Shown one piece after another: positions 9,169 through 16,350 of a DNA stretch of 46,754 nt. Position 1 is the first letter of the stretch; each line of letters starts with the position of its first letter. The position numbers and the translations under genes were made by a program. A model generated the notes under the pieces. It was given only the letters and a program-made list of their open reading frames with translations, did not search any database and was not told where the DNA came from. This DNA comes from an uncultured Armatimonadota bacterium. Lineage in GTDB: Bacteria > Armatimonadota > Fimbriimonadia > Fimbriimonadales > Fimbriimonadaceae. The stretch lies in assembly GCA_903927025.1 (NCBI GenBank), contig CAIYLG010000018.1, forward strand, positions 119,105-165,858, read 5' to 3'.

Positions 9169-10257
9169 TTAGCCGTATTGAGGGATCATCACCCACTCGC
9201 CACCGAGCAGAGACGATTCGTGGGCGCAGATCCCAGCGGCGGTCCAGTTTGCGGCGACCGACTCGTTCACAGCCGAAGGGCGGTGCTCGACAATCGACGA
9301 GACAAACTCGTGTACGAGATGCGGGTGAGATCCACCGTGTCCTCCGTCTGCGTAAGCCGCCAACTCGGTTGGGAGTAGGTCAGGTCGGGGTGGAGTGGGA
9401 TGTCGTTGCGCAGAAACATCTCGCCAGCGAATTCCAGTCTGAACACGTCCCAGCGTGTGGACCACGGGGTCTTCGGTGTCTAGCTGGCTCCACTCAAACG
9501 ACTGATGCTCCCCGATAATGGTGAACGACTCGACATACGCGTGAGCAGCCTGATACCAAGCTCGATTGATCTGAACGATCGCATCTGAGTTCGCGACTCG
9601 AAAGTGGGCAACCTGCATCGGAAAGGGATTGGAGGGATCCTCCAGAAGGTCTTGCCTCATCGTGCCCGCTCCCACGCAGGACACCGATGTGGCGCGCGTT
9701 TCCAATAGAGACAGGATCGGCCCAAGGCAATGGGTGGCGTACTTCATGGGCGGAACGCTTCGCCAGTACGCGGGATACGGAGCCTCTAGGTCTTGGTAAT
9801 AGTCACCACGAGCAAAGTTGATCGTCCCAAACTGGCCGGCATCGCGCATGTCACGCGCAAAGAAATACTCCTTCGTATACGCACCGGTCTCCATCATCAT
9901 GTATCGCAACCCACTCCGCCGAGCGGCATGGTGGACGTTTCCGACTTCTTCCAGGTTGAGCCCCATCGTCACAGCACACGCGCAGTGCTTCCCCGCAGAA
10001 AGCACCTGTTGCGTCTGCTCTGCATGCAGGGGAAGCGGCGTGAGGAGGTGGACCGCGTCGATCGTCTCGTCCCTCAGCACCTCATCCAACGAAGCGTAGC
10101 CGCCATCAAGTCCGAATCTCTGGTTGCCTACTCGAAGAGCTTCGGGATCAGCGTCACACAGAATCACCTTGCCAACCAGAGGATGATCCTTATAGATTGG
10201 AACGAACGCAGAACCGAACCCTAGCCCTACCACCGCAATGTGAAGAGAACCTTGCAT
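9169..10257 (-). CDS. Gfo/Idh/MocA-family oxidoreductase
   Basis: A 362-residue protein opening with a Rossmann NAD(P)-binding strand (LHIAVVGLGFGSAFVPIYKD), followed by the expected 'DAVHLLTPLPLHAEQTQQVL' helix and AGKHCACAVTMGL. In most members the last motif is GKHVxCEKPxA, whose Lys takes part in catalysis; here the EKP tripeptide is replaced by AVT, placing the protein in a non-canonical branch or making it a different kind of binder. The C-terminal half has the alpha/beta sheet expected (YPAYWRSVPPMKYATHCLG). Members oxidise sugars, inositols or amino sugars with NAD(P). Substrate unknown. The start ATG at 10257 has no clear ribosome-binding site. Confidence 0.83.
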   Translation of the reverse strand: MQGSLHIAVVGLGFGSAFVPIYKDHPLVGKVILCDADPEALRVGNQRFGLDGGYASLDEVLRDETIDAVHLLTPLPLHAEQTQQVLSAGKHCACAVTMGLNLEEVGNVHHAARRSGLRYMMMETGAYTKEYFFARDMRDAGQFGTINFARGDYYQDLEAPYPAYWRSVPPMKYATHCLGPILSLLETRATSVSCVGAGTMRQDLLEDPSNPFPMQVAHFRVANSDAIVQINRAWYQAAHAYVESFTIIGEHQSFEWSQLDTEDPVVHTLGRVQTGIRWRDVSAQRHPTPPRPDLLPTELAAYADGGHGGSHPHLVHEFVSSIVEHRPSAVNESVAANWTAAGICAHESSLLGGEWVMIPQYG

Positions 10258-10649
10258 GTTGGAGAGAGTCTATCAGTGGACTTTACAAACTCCAAAACAC
10301 AAGCATTCCCACCTAATCTCTCGTCCACTCCTTGATCTTGCCGCAAAGGGAATTCAACAGCGAAAAGTCTCCGAGATAGGCTCTCACAAAACTGCTAAAT
10401 GTTTTCTGACCGCAAATTCTGCTTCTAGCCCGCATTATTCATGCGGGCTAGGTCCTCCGTTTTTTTTTGCAAAAGGAATGCTGTTCAGTTGTTCTGAGAG
10501 GACCGCAGATAGCGTTCACGGGTGAGATTGCCGGTTCTGTGGGAGATACTGCTGTGCGCGTCCCGTCGTCTGGCCGGTTTTCGAGGCTTTGGGTTTCGTC
10601 CCATGCGGGCGGGCGGTCCCAGTAGTTGGATGCATGCAGGGCAACTGCT
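10258..10649. other. Gene-free stretch between oxidoreductase and IS remnant
   Basis: These 392 bases have no convincing gene. They hold the hairpin described at 10427-10469 and probably the outer flank of the IS1380-type element whose transposase remnant begins at 10650. An open frame on the minus strand across 10516-10863 is proline-, arginine- and threonine-rich without recognisable domains and overlaps the transposase remnant in another frame, so I treat it as spurious. Confidence 0.55.
10427..10469 (+). terminator. Perfect 10-bp hairpin followed by T9 run
   Basis: TAGCCCGCAT (10427-10436), a 5-base loop, and ATGCGGGCTA (10442-10451) form a perfect 10-bp stem. Nine T residues follow at 10461-10469, 9 bases after the stem. 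The shape is that of a plus-strand intrinsic terminator, but no plus-strand gene precedes it; the T run is also further from the stem than usual. It may instead be a subterminal structure of the IS1380-type element. Confidence 0.5.
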
Positions 10650-11572
10650 TTAGGCGAGCAGAGATTGGACGAGATCGGCGTGCGGATGTCCCCTGGGCAG
10701 CCTGACGAGGATTCTTCGGGTGCTCGTCTGAACGAGGGCGGCCGTTTTGAGCAGCTTGAGTCGTATCTGGCCCAGAGTTGCTCTGGCGAGTCCGGTTCCG
10801 GTTAGCATCCGGCGCACTTCCGAGAGGAGGTCGAGTTTCATCTCCTTGATTCGGTTCTCGCACTCGCCGCGGTCGCAGTACTCCTCGTAGGGCGTCTAGG
10901 GATCCCCGATTCGGTTGGTGACGACGAAGCGGGGGTTCTCACCTTTGTCCATGATCTCGGCCTTCACGATGATCCGCCGCTCCTTCGTCCAAGAGGCTGC
11001 CGCGTAGGAGATCTCGCCGAAGAGGCGAACTTTGGCGCTTTGCTTCTCCTTTTCCGCACGGACCTCCTTCATAAGGGGAGCCGCCATCTCTTGAAGCCGA
11101 GAACTGCGCGCCAGCGAGATGACATAGGAGACTCCGAACTCCTCGCACGTCTCGTACCTCTGGGGCAAGGCGAATCCCGCGTCGGCGCGAAAGTGGATCT
11201 CAGTTTTGGGAAGCGCCTCTTTGAGCATCCGCACCAGACGCTTCAAAACCGCCGCCAATCTTCTTCCTGCATGGACGTTCCCCGGACGAAGAATCGCCCC
11301 CACCAGTTCTTGCGCCGACCCGTCTGCTGAGCAGAAGACGAACAAAGGCAGGAAGCAGTGATGCCCGTAGAACCCGTGATAGAACTCCAGCTCCTGCTGA
11401 CCGTAAGCGGGATCGTCCGTCGCGTCCACATCGATGACGATCCGTTCTCGAAACGCGAAAGGGTCGGCTGCGACGCCGGCTTGTCGCCTAATGCCAAACC
11501 GAACAGCGGATCATCTTTTAGACGGTCGAAGTCGTTGCAGTCCTCCCAACCCTGACAGGTCCCGTAAACCCG
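10650..11572 (-). pseudogene. Decayed IS1380-family DDE transposase, 5' end removed
   Basis: Three pieces on the minus strand line up with an IS1380-type transposase (normally about 430-460 residues). The first piece runs through 'FDRLKDDPLFGLALGDKPAS' to QPTLSRFEN. The next residues in another frame are RIVIDVDATDDPAYGQQEL, so a stretch of roughly 35 codons between the two motifs has been lost with a frame change near 11450. The catalytic-core piece then runs to an in-frame TAG at 10896-10898 (GDP-stop-TPYEEYCDRGECENRIKEMK). The C-terminal piece continues to 10650 but jumps from LDLLS to EVRRMLTGTGLARATLGQIR, apparently missing the segment that usually separates these motifs. The N-terminus is missing because the TniAB transposon starts at 11573. 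The family comes from recognised motifs; the deletion sizes are estimates from memory of the family. Confidence 0.82.
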
Positions 11573-11574
11573 TG

Positions 11575-11623
11575 TCACTTTGCGAATTATTTGGCGCAAA
11601 TATTTGCGCGATAAATGGCGTAA
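11575..11623 (+). repeat. Left terminal inverted repeat of TniAB element
   Basis: 49 bases starting TCACTTTGCG and ending ATGGCGTAA, pairing with 13996-14044 at 43 positions (mismatches at repeat positions 10, 17, 23, 37, 40 and 41). Within it an 18-base unit beginning TTTGCG and ending GGCG occurs twice, at 11579-11596 and 11603-11620, 24 bases apart. These are probable transposase binding sites. Confidence 0.88.
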
Positions 11624-11630
11624 GTGAGAC

Positions 11631-12587
11631 TCAGGCCTCTCCAATTACAAGGCTCTCACGAGCTGCTTCCACAACCACCTTCGTTACTTCTTGGAGTGAG
11701 TTCACCTCAAGAATCCGCTCGATTTGAGTCAGTAGACGGTTCAGCAATCGGAAGTTGCCTGCTGTCATTCGGATAATTGACGCGACAGCTTCCGAACCGA
11801 GTGGCTGTTCGGGAAGATTCACCCCTGGAGGCGCCCAACCTTTCTCTAAAAGGTCGCGAATCTCGTTCGCGGCGAGCGGTCGAAACTCGTGGACAAAACC
11901 GATTCGAGAATAGAACTGGGGATATCGTGCGAGCCGTTTTTCTATGCCCGGCATCCCAATCAGAATCATGCCAATATCCCCGGAATCGAAGATTGCACGG
12001 ACTTGTTCGAGGCTTGCCATGCGTAATCGGTCAGCCTCGTCAACCAGAATGAGCGCGGTGGGGTCCGCGATTTCCATTTCCTTTATCGAGTACGCCTTGG
12101 CCACCTCGCCATACGTGGGTCTGAGTTCGGGAACCGGCTTTGAGAACCAGTCGTGTTGGCGCAGGACCTCAGCCTTGTAATCCTCATCTCTCTGTCGAAT
12201 ACTGTTCAGCTTCTCCTCCATTTCGAGTCTCAAAGGCCGCTTTGCAAGGTTTCTGTTGAGGTCACGAGAGCGCTTTATTGCGAGGTCGATGGCGCGTGGT
12301 GTGTTCACAACTGAAGGGGTGTAGAAAACCGTTTCAAGCGATTTAGATTCACCCGAGCCGTCCGTCCGGCTGTAATGCCTTGCAGACAGCGTTTTTCCGA
12401 CCCCCGGCGCTCCGAAGCAAAGGCCAATATATCGATAGCGTCTACAAGCGTCGCAGAACTCAACGAACCGCCGATGTTCCAGCGTTTCGACCATTGATGA
12501 GAGTTGCTTGTTACTCGTTCCGATATCGTTTGAGTTCTGAGGTGGCCCGCTTTGGTGGTTGTTTGGCTGTTGGGTTTGGTGGCTCAT
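11631..12587 (-). CDS. tniB: TniB/TnsC-like AAA+ transposition ATPase
   Basis: An ATPase that in TniA/TniB and TnsB/TnsC systems selects target DNA and activates the integrase. The Walker A motif is GAPGVGKT (about residues 59-66 from this start), Walker B is LILVDEAD (about 179-186), followed by an AAA+ sensor region (GMILIGMPGIEKRLARYPQF) and a helical lid. The start ATG at 12587 is decided by an excellent ribosome-binding site, AAGGAG seven bases upstream; an open frame extends eight codons further without one. The 5' end overlaps the integrase gene by 77 bases, which suggests translational coupling. The stop lies 7 bases inside the left terminal repeat. The length, 318 residues, is normal for the family. 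Confidence 0.88.
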   Translation of the reverse strand: MSHQTQQPNNHQSGPPQNSNDIGTSNKQLSSMVETLEHRRFVEFCDACRRYRYIGLCFGAPGVGKTLSARHYSRTDGSGESKSLETVFYTPSVVNTPRAIDLAIKRSRDLNRNLAKRPLRLEMEEKLNSIRQRDEDYKAEVLRQHDWFSKPVPELRPTYGEVAKAYSIKEMEIADPTALILVDEADRLRMASLEQVRAIFDSGDIGMILIGMPGIEKRLARYPQFYSRIGFVHEFRPLAANEIRDLLEKGWAPPGVNLPEQPLGSEAVASIIRMTAGNFRLLNRLLTQIERILEVNSLQEVTKVVVEAARESLVIGEA

Positions 12588-13989
12588 CTGGCTTCTCCTT
12601 GACCTCGCCACACTTCAGTTCCAACAGGGTGTCTACAGTTTTCTGACGGTCCTTCAGGACACCACGCAATTCGCGCCGCCTGCGATTTCTAGCGGTGATA
12701 ATCTCGCGCAGGGGAACAGTCTCTCCAGCCAGTTCAGCGCAAACCGCCCGGCACAAAAACTTTTCCTCGTGAAAGACTCGGACCTCACCCATGTCCCGAG
12801 GGTCGTACCGAAGGGTCACCGTTTCGCCTACATAAGCTGCCAGCGTGGTTGAAATGTATCGAAGACTTTGGAAGTAGATTCCATCGGCTCTAACCTGCCG
12901 CGACCTCGCCACGCGAATCAGCAGCAGGTCCAACTGTTCAAGCGAGTCAGGCATTCGGGGCAAGAAGCCACCTGCTTCCCAACGTTCCACGGGCCTTTCC
13001 TTGGTTTCGCTATGTTCACGGCGGTGATAGGCGTCGAGCAGAAACGTGCGAAATCTCGCGTCAAGTTCCTCAAGGGTCAGCGTTGGCTTTCCGCGCATCT
13101 TGCCGCCCGGGGGAGCATAGCCCTCGAGCTCGCAAAGGAACATCTCGTTGACGGTCGAGAAGAACCGTTCAATTCTGCCCCTGCCTCTGGGCCTGCCCGG
13201 AATTGAGAACACCAGGCGAATCTTGAGGTCCGCACCGACTTGTTCAAGGTGGCGTGATGTGAAGTCGCTTCCATTGTCCGTATAGAGAACATCGGGGATG
13301 CCACAAACAACCCACCGAGAATCTCCTTTCCTCCAAATCGCTTGTCGCAATGCGAGCGAAGTGTGAAGCGAGCATGGAGCCTCGAACGAGAGAAAATATC
13401 CGGTCACTGCCCTGCTGTAGTCGTCAATTACGACGGTTAGCCAAGGATTGACTGCTCGACCGTCGGGCCGCAGCACAAGAACATCGAGGGGCGTGTGGTC
13501 GGCCTGCCAGATTGCATTCGGCCCTTCGGCTTCACGCCGATGAATCAATTCGAACGATTCCCCATACGCTTTGCTGCCTTCATGAGCAAGAGTAAGCAGG
13601 TCGGCGGGCAAACAGGAAACCGTTCGATAGACGACCCAATAGCTGGGAGCAGTCTCGCCGATGTCTGTAGCAAGGCGGCGTACTTGGCGGCAAATGACTG
13701 AGATGGGGAGCGGAGGTCTTTGAAGCGCCAGACCTTCAATCGCTTCTCGCAATTGAACCGACACAGCTCTCGGCTCACCCTTGTCAGTTCGACTCTTTCT
13801 GGAAAGTCCGACTAGACCAAACTCATGGTAAAGCCCAACCCAACGTTGCGCCGTTCTGAAGGGGACTCCAGCGTCCTCCGCGACAAGGCGGAGAGAAGTC
13901 CCGTTCTCAATGTGCGGTTGCAACAAGCGGAATCGACCGAGAGCAAGTTCTCGGGCGTCTTCCGACAGTACTGCCAGTTGCTCCACCAC
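12511..13989 (-). CDS. tniA: TniA/TnsB-like DDE transposase (Mu-type integrase)
   Basis: A 492-residue integrase with an N-terminal helix-turn-helix region (GTSLRLVAEDAGVPFRTAQRW), an RNase H-fold catalytic core, and a Mu-type C-terminal beta-barrel followed by a basic tail. The DDE triad can be placed: Asp164 (WQADHTPLDV), Asp238 (LYTDNGSDF) and Glu274 (GRIERFF), with exactly 35 residues between the second Asp and the Glu. The start used is GTG at 13989, only 6 bases inside the right terminal repeat, so the promoter must lie inside the repeat. The enzyme would bind that same DNA, so autoregulation is likely but inferred. It is followed by, and overlaps, the ATPase gene. No frameshift or stop interrupts it. 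Confidence 0.9.
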   Translation of the reverse strand: MVEQLAVLSEDARELALGRFRLLQPHIENGTSLRLVAEDAGVPFRTAQRWVGLYHEFGLVGLSRKSRTDKGEPRAVSVQLREAIEGLALQRPPLPISVICRQVRRLATDIGETAPSYWVVYRTVSCLPADLLTLAHEGSKAYGESFELIHRREAEGPNAIWQADHTPLDVLVLRPDGRAVNPWLTVVIDDYSRAVTGYFLSFEAPCSLHTSLALRQAIWRKGDSRWVVCGIPDVLYTDNGSDFTSRHLEQVGADLKIRLVFSIPGRPRGRGRIERFFSTVNEMFLCELEGYAPPGGKMRGKPTLTLEELDARFRTFLLDAYHRREHSETKERPVERWEAGGFLPRMPDSLEQLDLLLIRVARSRQVRADGIYFQSLRYISTTLAAYVGETVTLRYDPRDMGEVRVFHEEKFLCRAVCAELAGETVPLREIITARNRRRRELRGVLKDRQKTVDTLLELKCGEVKEKPDEPPNPTAKQPPKRATSELKRYRNE

Positions 13990-13995
13990 GAGAGG

Positions 13996-14044
13996 TTACG
14001 CCAAATAGCGCGCAAATATTTACGCCAGATAATTTGCAAAGTGA
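13996..14044 (-). repeat. Right terminal inverted repeat of TniAB element
   Basis: Read inward on the minus strand it begins TCACTTTGCA and ends TTGGCGTAA, pairing with 11575-11623 at 43 of 49 positions. The outermost base pair group is TTT rather than the TGT seen on the left, so this end may be mutated. It also contains the leader of the integrase gene. Confidence 0.88.
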
Positions 14045-14707
14045 AAGCATGAAGGAACCGTGGACATCGACGTCGTGTTGGACCTCAAGCAGCCAGGCGC
14101 AGACGAGGTCTACACCTTGCATGAAATCCTCGAGCGAAGGCTTTTTGTCCAAGACCCAAAGAAGCCCTTTCGCTATACGAAGGGCGTTGATATGGAGGGC
14201 GAGCCCTATCAAGTTCTGATCGAGCTACTTGCCGGCGGAAATCCACCGCCTGACGGACTACGGCACATTCGATCCGAGGATGTCTACGTCAGCATCATCC
14301 AAGGCATGGAAGTGGCCCTCGAAAATCCCCAGGAGGTTCAGCTTCCAGACGATTCAAGTCAGAGCGTTTCGGTTGCGTCGCTTCCTGCGTTCTTCTCTAT
14401 GAAAGCCGTTGCTTTGAGCCGACGAGAGGAGCTCAAGAAGACCAAAGACGCTTACGACATCGTCTATTGTCTGCGGAACTATCCGGGCGGAGTTGACGCG
14501 GTGGCCGAGGAATTCCGTAACGCGATTTCTAACCCAATCGTGGCATCCGGCGTCGAGCTCCTCAAAGATTTGTTTGGTTCAATCGATTCGGTTGGACCCG
14601 TCGCATACGCGAGGGAGGCTGATGACTTTGAAGATGCCTCCCTAAAGCAGCGCGAGGCATTCGAGCGGGTTGCCGAATTGCTGGCCAAGATAGGTAGTGC
14701 CACTTGA
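14045..14707 (+). pseudogene. 5'-truncated nucleotidyltransferase-fold (AbiEii-like) gene
   Basis: The open frame begins right at the transposon end; a GTG at 14060 could serve as a start (215 residues), but the frame before it is stopped at 14042 inside the terminal repeat. The first residues, EGTVDIDVVLDL, look like the DxD metal-binding strand of a nucleotidyltransferase fold. In this family that strand is normally preceded by a helix with a GG/GS motif of about 30-40 residues, absent here. Later features fit the AbiEii/AbiGii-like group: SLPAFFSMKAVAL and 'KKTKDAYDIVYCLRNYPGG'. AbiEii proteins are toxins of abortive-infection toxin-antitoxin pairs; no antitoxin partner remains. The protein is probably inactive. 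The family assignment is by recognition and could be a neighbouring nucleotidyltransferase family. Confidence 0.65.
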
Positions 14708-14725
14708 ACCGCGAAAGTGTTTCGC

Positions 14726-14884
14726 ATGAACAGCGGACGTGGTCTCGATAGATTTCCGGCCGTTGGCGAGATTGGGATCGGCGATAGCTCAAATACTATT
14801 GCTTGCATTAACTACCTTGACCAAGTTTCCAGAATATATTTCACGGACAACCTCGAGGAGCTAATCCACATGAGCAGCCGCTGA
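14726..14884 (+). CDS. Small ORF, possible remnant of SMI1/KNR4-type immunity protein
   Basis: A 52-residue frame starting at ATG 14726. It contains 'GEIGIGDSSNTIACINYLDQ' followed by VSRIYFTDN and a closing helix LEELIHMSSR. The order (Gly-rich turn, hydrophobic strand, VYF/D strand, helix) is reminiscent of the C-terminal half of SMI1/KNR4 immunity proteins. No clear ribosome-binding site. It may be a fragment of a lost immunity gene, or a chance frame. Low confidence. Confidence 0.25.
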   Translation: MNSGRGLDRFPAVGEIGIGDSSNTIACINYLDQVSRIYFTDNLEELIHMSSR

Positions 14885-14983
14885 GTGTTTGTGTTCCAGA
14901 CATCTTGATCGAACCTGGATTTAAGCGCACTTAAAGGACAGCTTCCCCCAAAGCGGGCTTGATTGTTCAGCGAGGCGAGTTCC

Positions 14984-15026
14984 GGTGTCAAGGATAGTAG
15001 CGAGCGCCTTCGTCGTCCTTGACACC
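14984..15026. promoter_or_regulatory. 11-bp inverted repeat with 21-base spacer
   Basis: GGTGTCAAGGA (14984-14994) and TCCTTGACACC (15016-15026) are perfect inverted repeats. The spacer is 21 bases and there is no T run. It lies about 200 bp upstream of the AraC-type gene's start, so it could be an operator or the scar of an insertion; it could also form a weak hairpin. Confidence 0.4.
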
Positions 15027-15223
15027 ACAGCCGCCTTCGTTGATCTTGATATTTTGCCTTTGGGCGAAAGGCTGGTCTAACGTCACTTTCACTTTGCGAC
15101 TGGTTGGCGTTAGTTGCAAGTCAATTGGCATTTCCTGTCAGTGCCATAGCTGCTGAAAGGTTCTACACTAACTCACCAACCAAGGAGACGAAGGACAAGC
15201 TTTCTGTGTCAGGTGACAAACCG

Positions 15224-16273
15224 ATGAGCAACATTCCACCCGACAGATGCAGAGTGCCCCAAGCGTTCTGGCGTTCGATCGAGAGTATCGGGCTGACGGC
15301 GGCTTCGGTGCTCCGGCAAGCCCGTCTTCCAGGAACACTCCACCTCGGCGATCAAGGATTTGTCACCACAGCGCAATATTTTTCTCTGTGGAAGGCGCTG
15401 GAGGATCTGACCGCAGACCCTGGTCTGAGTATCCGGTTGGTGACGGGGACAGCGACCGCGGTACATCCCCCTTCGAGTCTGTGCGCGTTTTATGCTCGGG
15501 ACTACCGTGACGGGCTCGCGAGAACTGCACGTTTTAAGCGGCTGTGCACGCCTGAGCAGTTGCATTTCACCGAAGAAGACAACACCTTCACGATACGAAC
15601 CGGTTGGCTACACGCAACAGGACCGGAACCCATGATCGCCACAGAGGTCGCCTTCGCCTGTCTGATGGAACTAGGACGACGGGGCACAGGCCGTCACTTG
15701 ACGCCACATTGGGTGGAACTTACCTGCAGTGCTCCTAACTCCGATGTTCATCGCGCCTATTTCGGATGCGAGATTCACTACGGTGCTTCACAAAATGCAC
15801 TGGTCTTGAAGACCGCGGACCTAGATCACCCCTTTCCCGGCCACAATCCCGAGCTTCTGGAGATGCTCACACCCGTACTGGCTTCCGCACTTGACGAGAT
15901 TCAGGCCCACAGTTCGATCCGAGAACAGGTGAAAATCGTTCTTAAAAGGGGCCTGCCGAGTGGTCGACCGGAATTATCGGAGGTCGCCAGGGACCTGGCG
16001 ATGAGCGAGCGTACTTTGCAGCGTCGCATCACCGAGGAAGCCGCCACTTTCCGAGAGCTTCTCATGGAAGCACGACAAGAACTGGGCAGACAGCTTCTAT
16101 CAGACCCATCCGCTACGATTGACGAAGTCGCTTGTCTGCTTGGCTACCAGGATACGAGTTCCTTTTATCGCGCCTTTCGAGATTGGGAAGGAGTGACTCC
16201 CAGTCAATGGCGAGGAACCAGGCTTGGTTATCTTTCTCAGACTATTCCCTTTAGCAATGCCTCACTGACGTGA
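15224..16273 (+). CDS. AraC-family transcriptional regulator
   Basis: From the ATG at 15224 the protein is 349 residues. The N-terminal about 200 residues match the 'arabinose-binding-like' domain of OruR/VirF-type AraC regulators ('TGPEPMIATEVAFACLMELG', LELTCSAP-like strand). The C-terminal 100 residues hold two helix-turn-helix motifs: SEVARDLAMSERTLQRRI and DEVACLLGYQDTSSFYRAFR, ending GVTPSQWR as in AraC proteins. This start is chosen because AGGTGA lies 8-9 bases upstream and the extra 40 residues of the longer frame are not family-like. It is followed by two dehydrogenase genes on the same strand, a common arrangement in Proteobacteria, so it probably controls them. The ligand is unknown. 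Confidence 0.88.
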   Translation: MSNIPPDRCRVPQAFWRSIESIGLTAASVLRQARLPGTLHLGDQGFVTTAQYFSLWKALEDLTADPGLSIRLVTGTATAVHPPSSLCAFYARDYRDGLARTARFKRLCTPEQLHFTEEDNTFTIRTGWLHATGPEPMIATEVAFACLMELGRRGTGRHLTPHWVELTCSAPNSDVHRAYFGCEIHYGASQNALVLKTADLDHPFPGHNPELLEMLTPVLASALDEIQAHSSIREQVKIVLKRGLPSGRPELSEVARDLAMSERTLQRRITEEAATFRELLMEARQELGRQLLSDPSATIDEVACLLGYQDTSSFYRAFRDWEGVTPSQWRGTRLGYLSQTIPFSNASLT

Positions 16274-16350
16274 AAGCAAAACAGACGCTTTCACTTCTAT
16301 CATCGTGACCCGCGGCGATATGCAAATTCTATTCAACTGATCACATAAAC

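Larger units (their letters stand above)
11573..14046 (-). mobile_element. Two-gene TniA/TniB transposon with 49-bp inverted ends
   Basis: A 2.47-kb element containing only a DDE integrase (TniA/TnsB-like) and an AAA+ ATPase (TniB/TnsC-like), bounded by inverted repeats at 11575-11623 and 13996-14044 that match at 43 of 49 positions without gaps. Including two more outer bases gives ends TGTCAC and, read inward from the right, TTTCAC. No TniQ, resolvase, target-selector or cargo gene is present. The five bases outside the two ends (ACCCG left, GCATG right) do not match, so I see no target-site duplication. The left flank is an IS1380 transposase, the right flank a truncated nucleotidyltransferase-like gene. 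Relatives are the Tn5053/Tn552/Tn7/Mu group. Confidence 0.85.
14708..15223. other. Gene-poor spacer before AraC regulator
   Basis: About 516 bases with only one small open frame (14726-14884) and one long-spaced inverted repeat (14984-15026). The first codons of the open frame running into the AraC-type gene (from 15104) lack family similarity, so I count them as spacer. Confidence 0.5.

Noticed and set aside
10516-10863. 115-residue minus-strand frame rich in Pro, Arg and Thr
   Set aside because: Overlaps the IS1380 remnant, which matches its family in another frame; low-complexity composition.
11243-11644. 133-residue minus-strand frame as an independent gene
   Set aside because: It starts in the transposon end and then reads the IS1380 N-terminal region before leaving frame; it is a piece of the pseudogene.
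11573-14046. CRISPR-associated transposon (CAST)
   Set aside because: TnsB- and TnsC-like genes are present but there is no TniQ, Cas12k or Cascade gene and no repeat-spacer array in the window.
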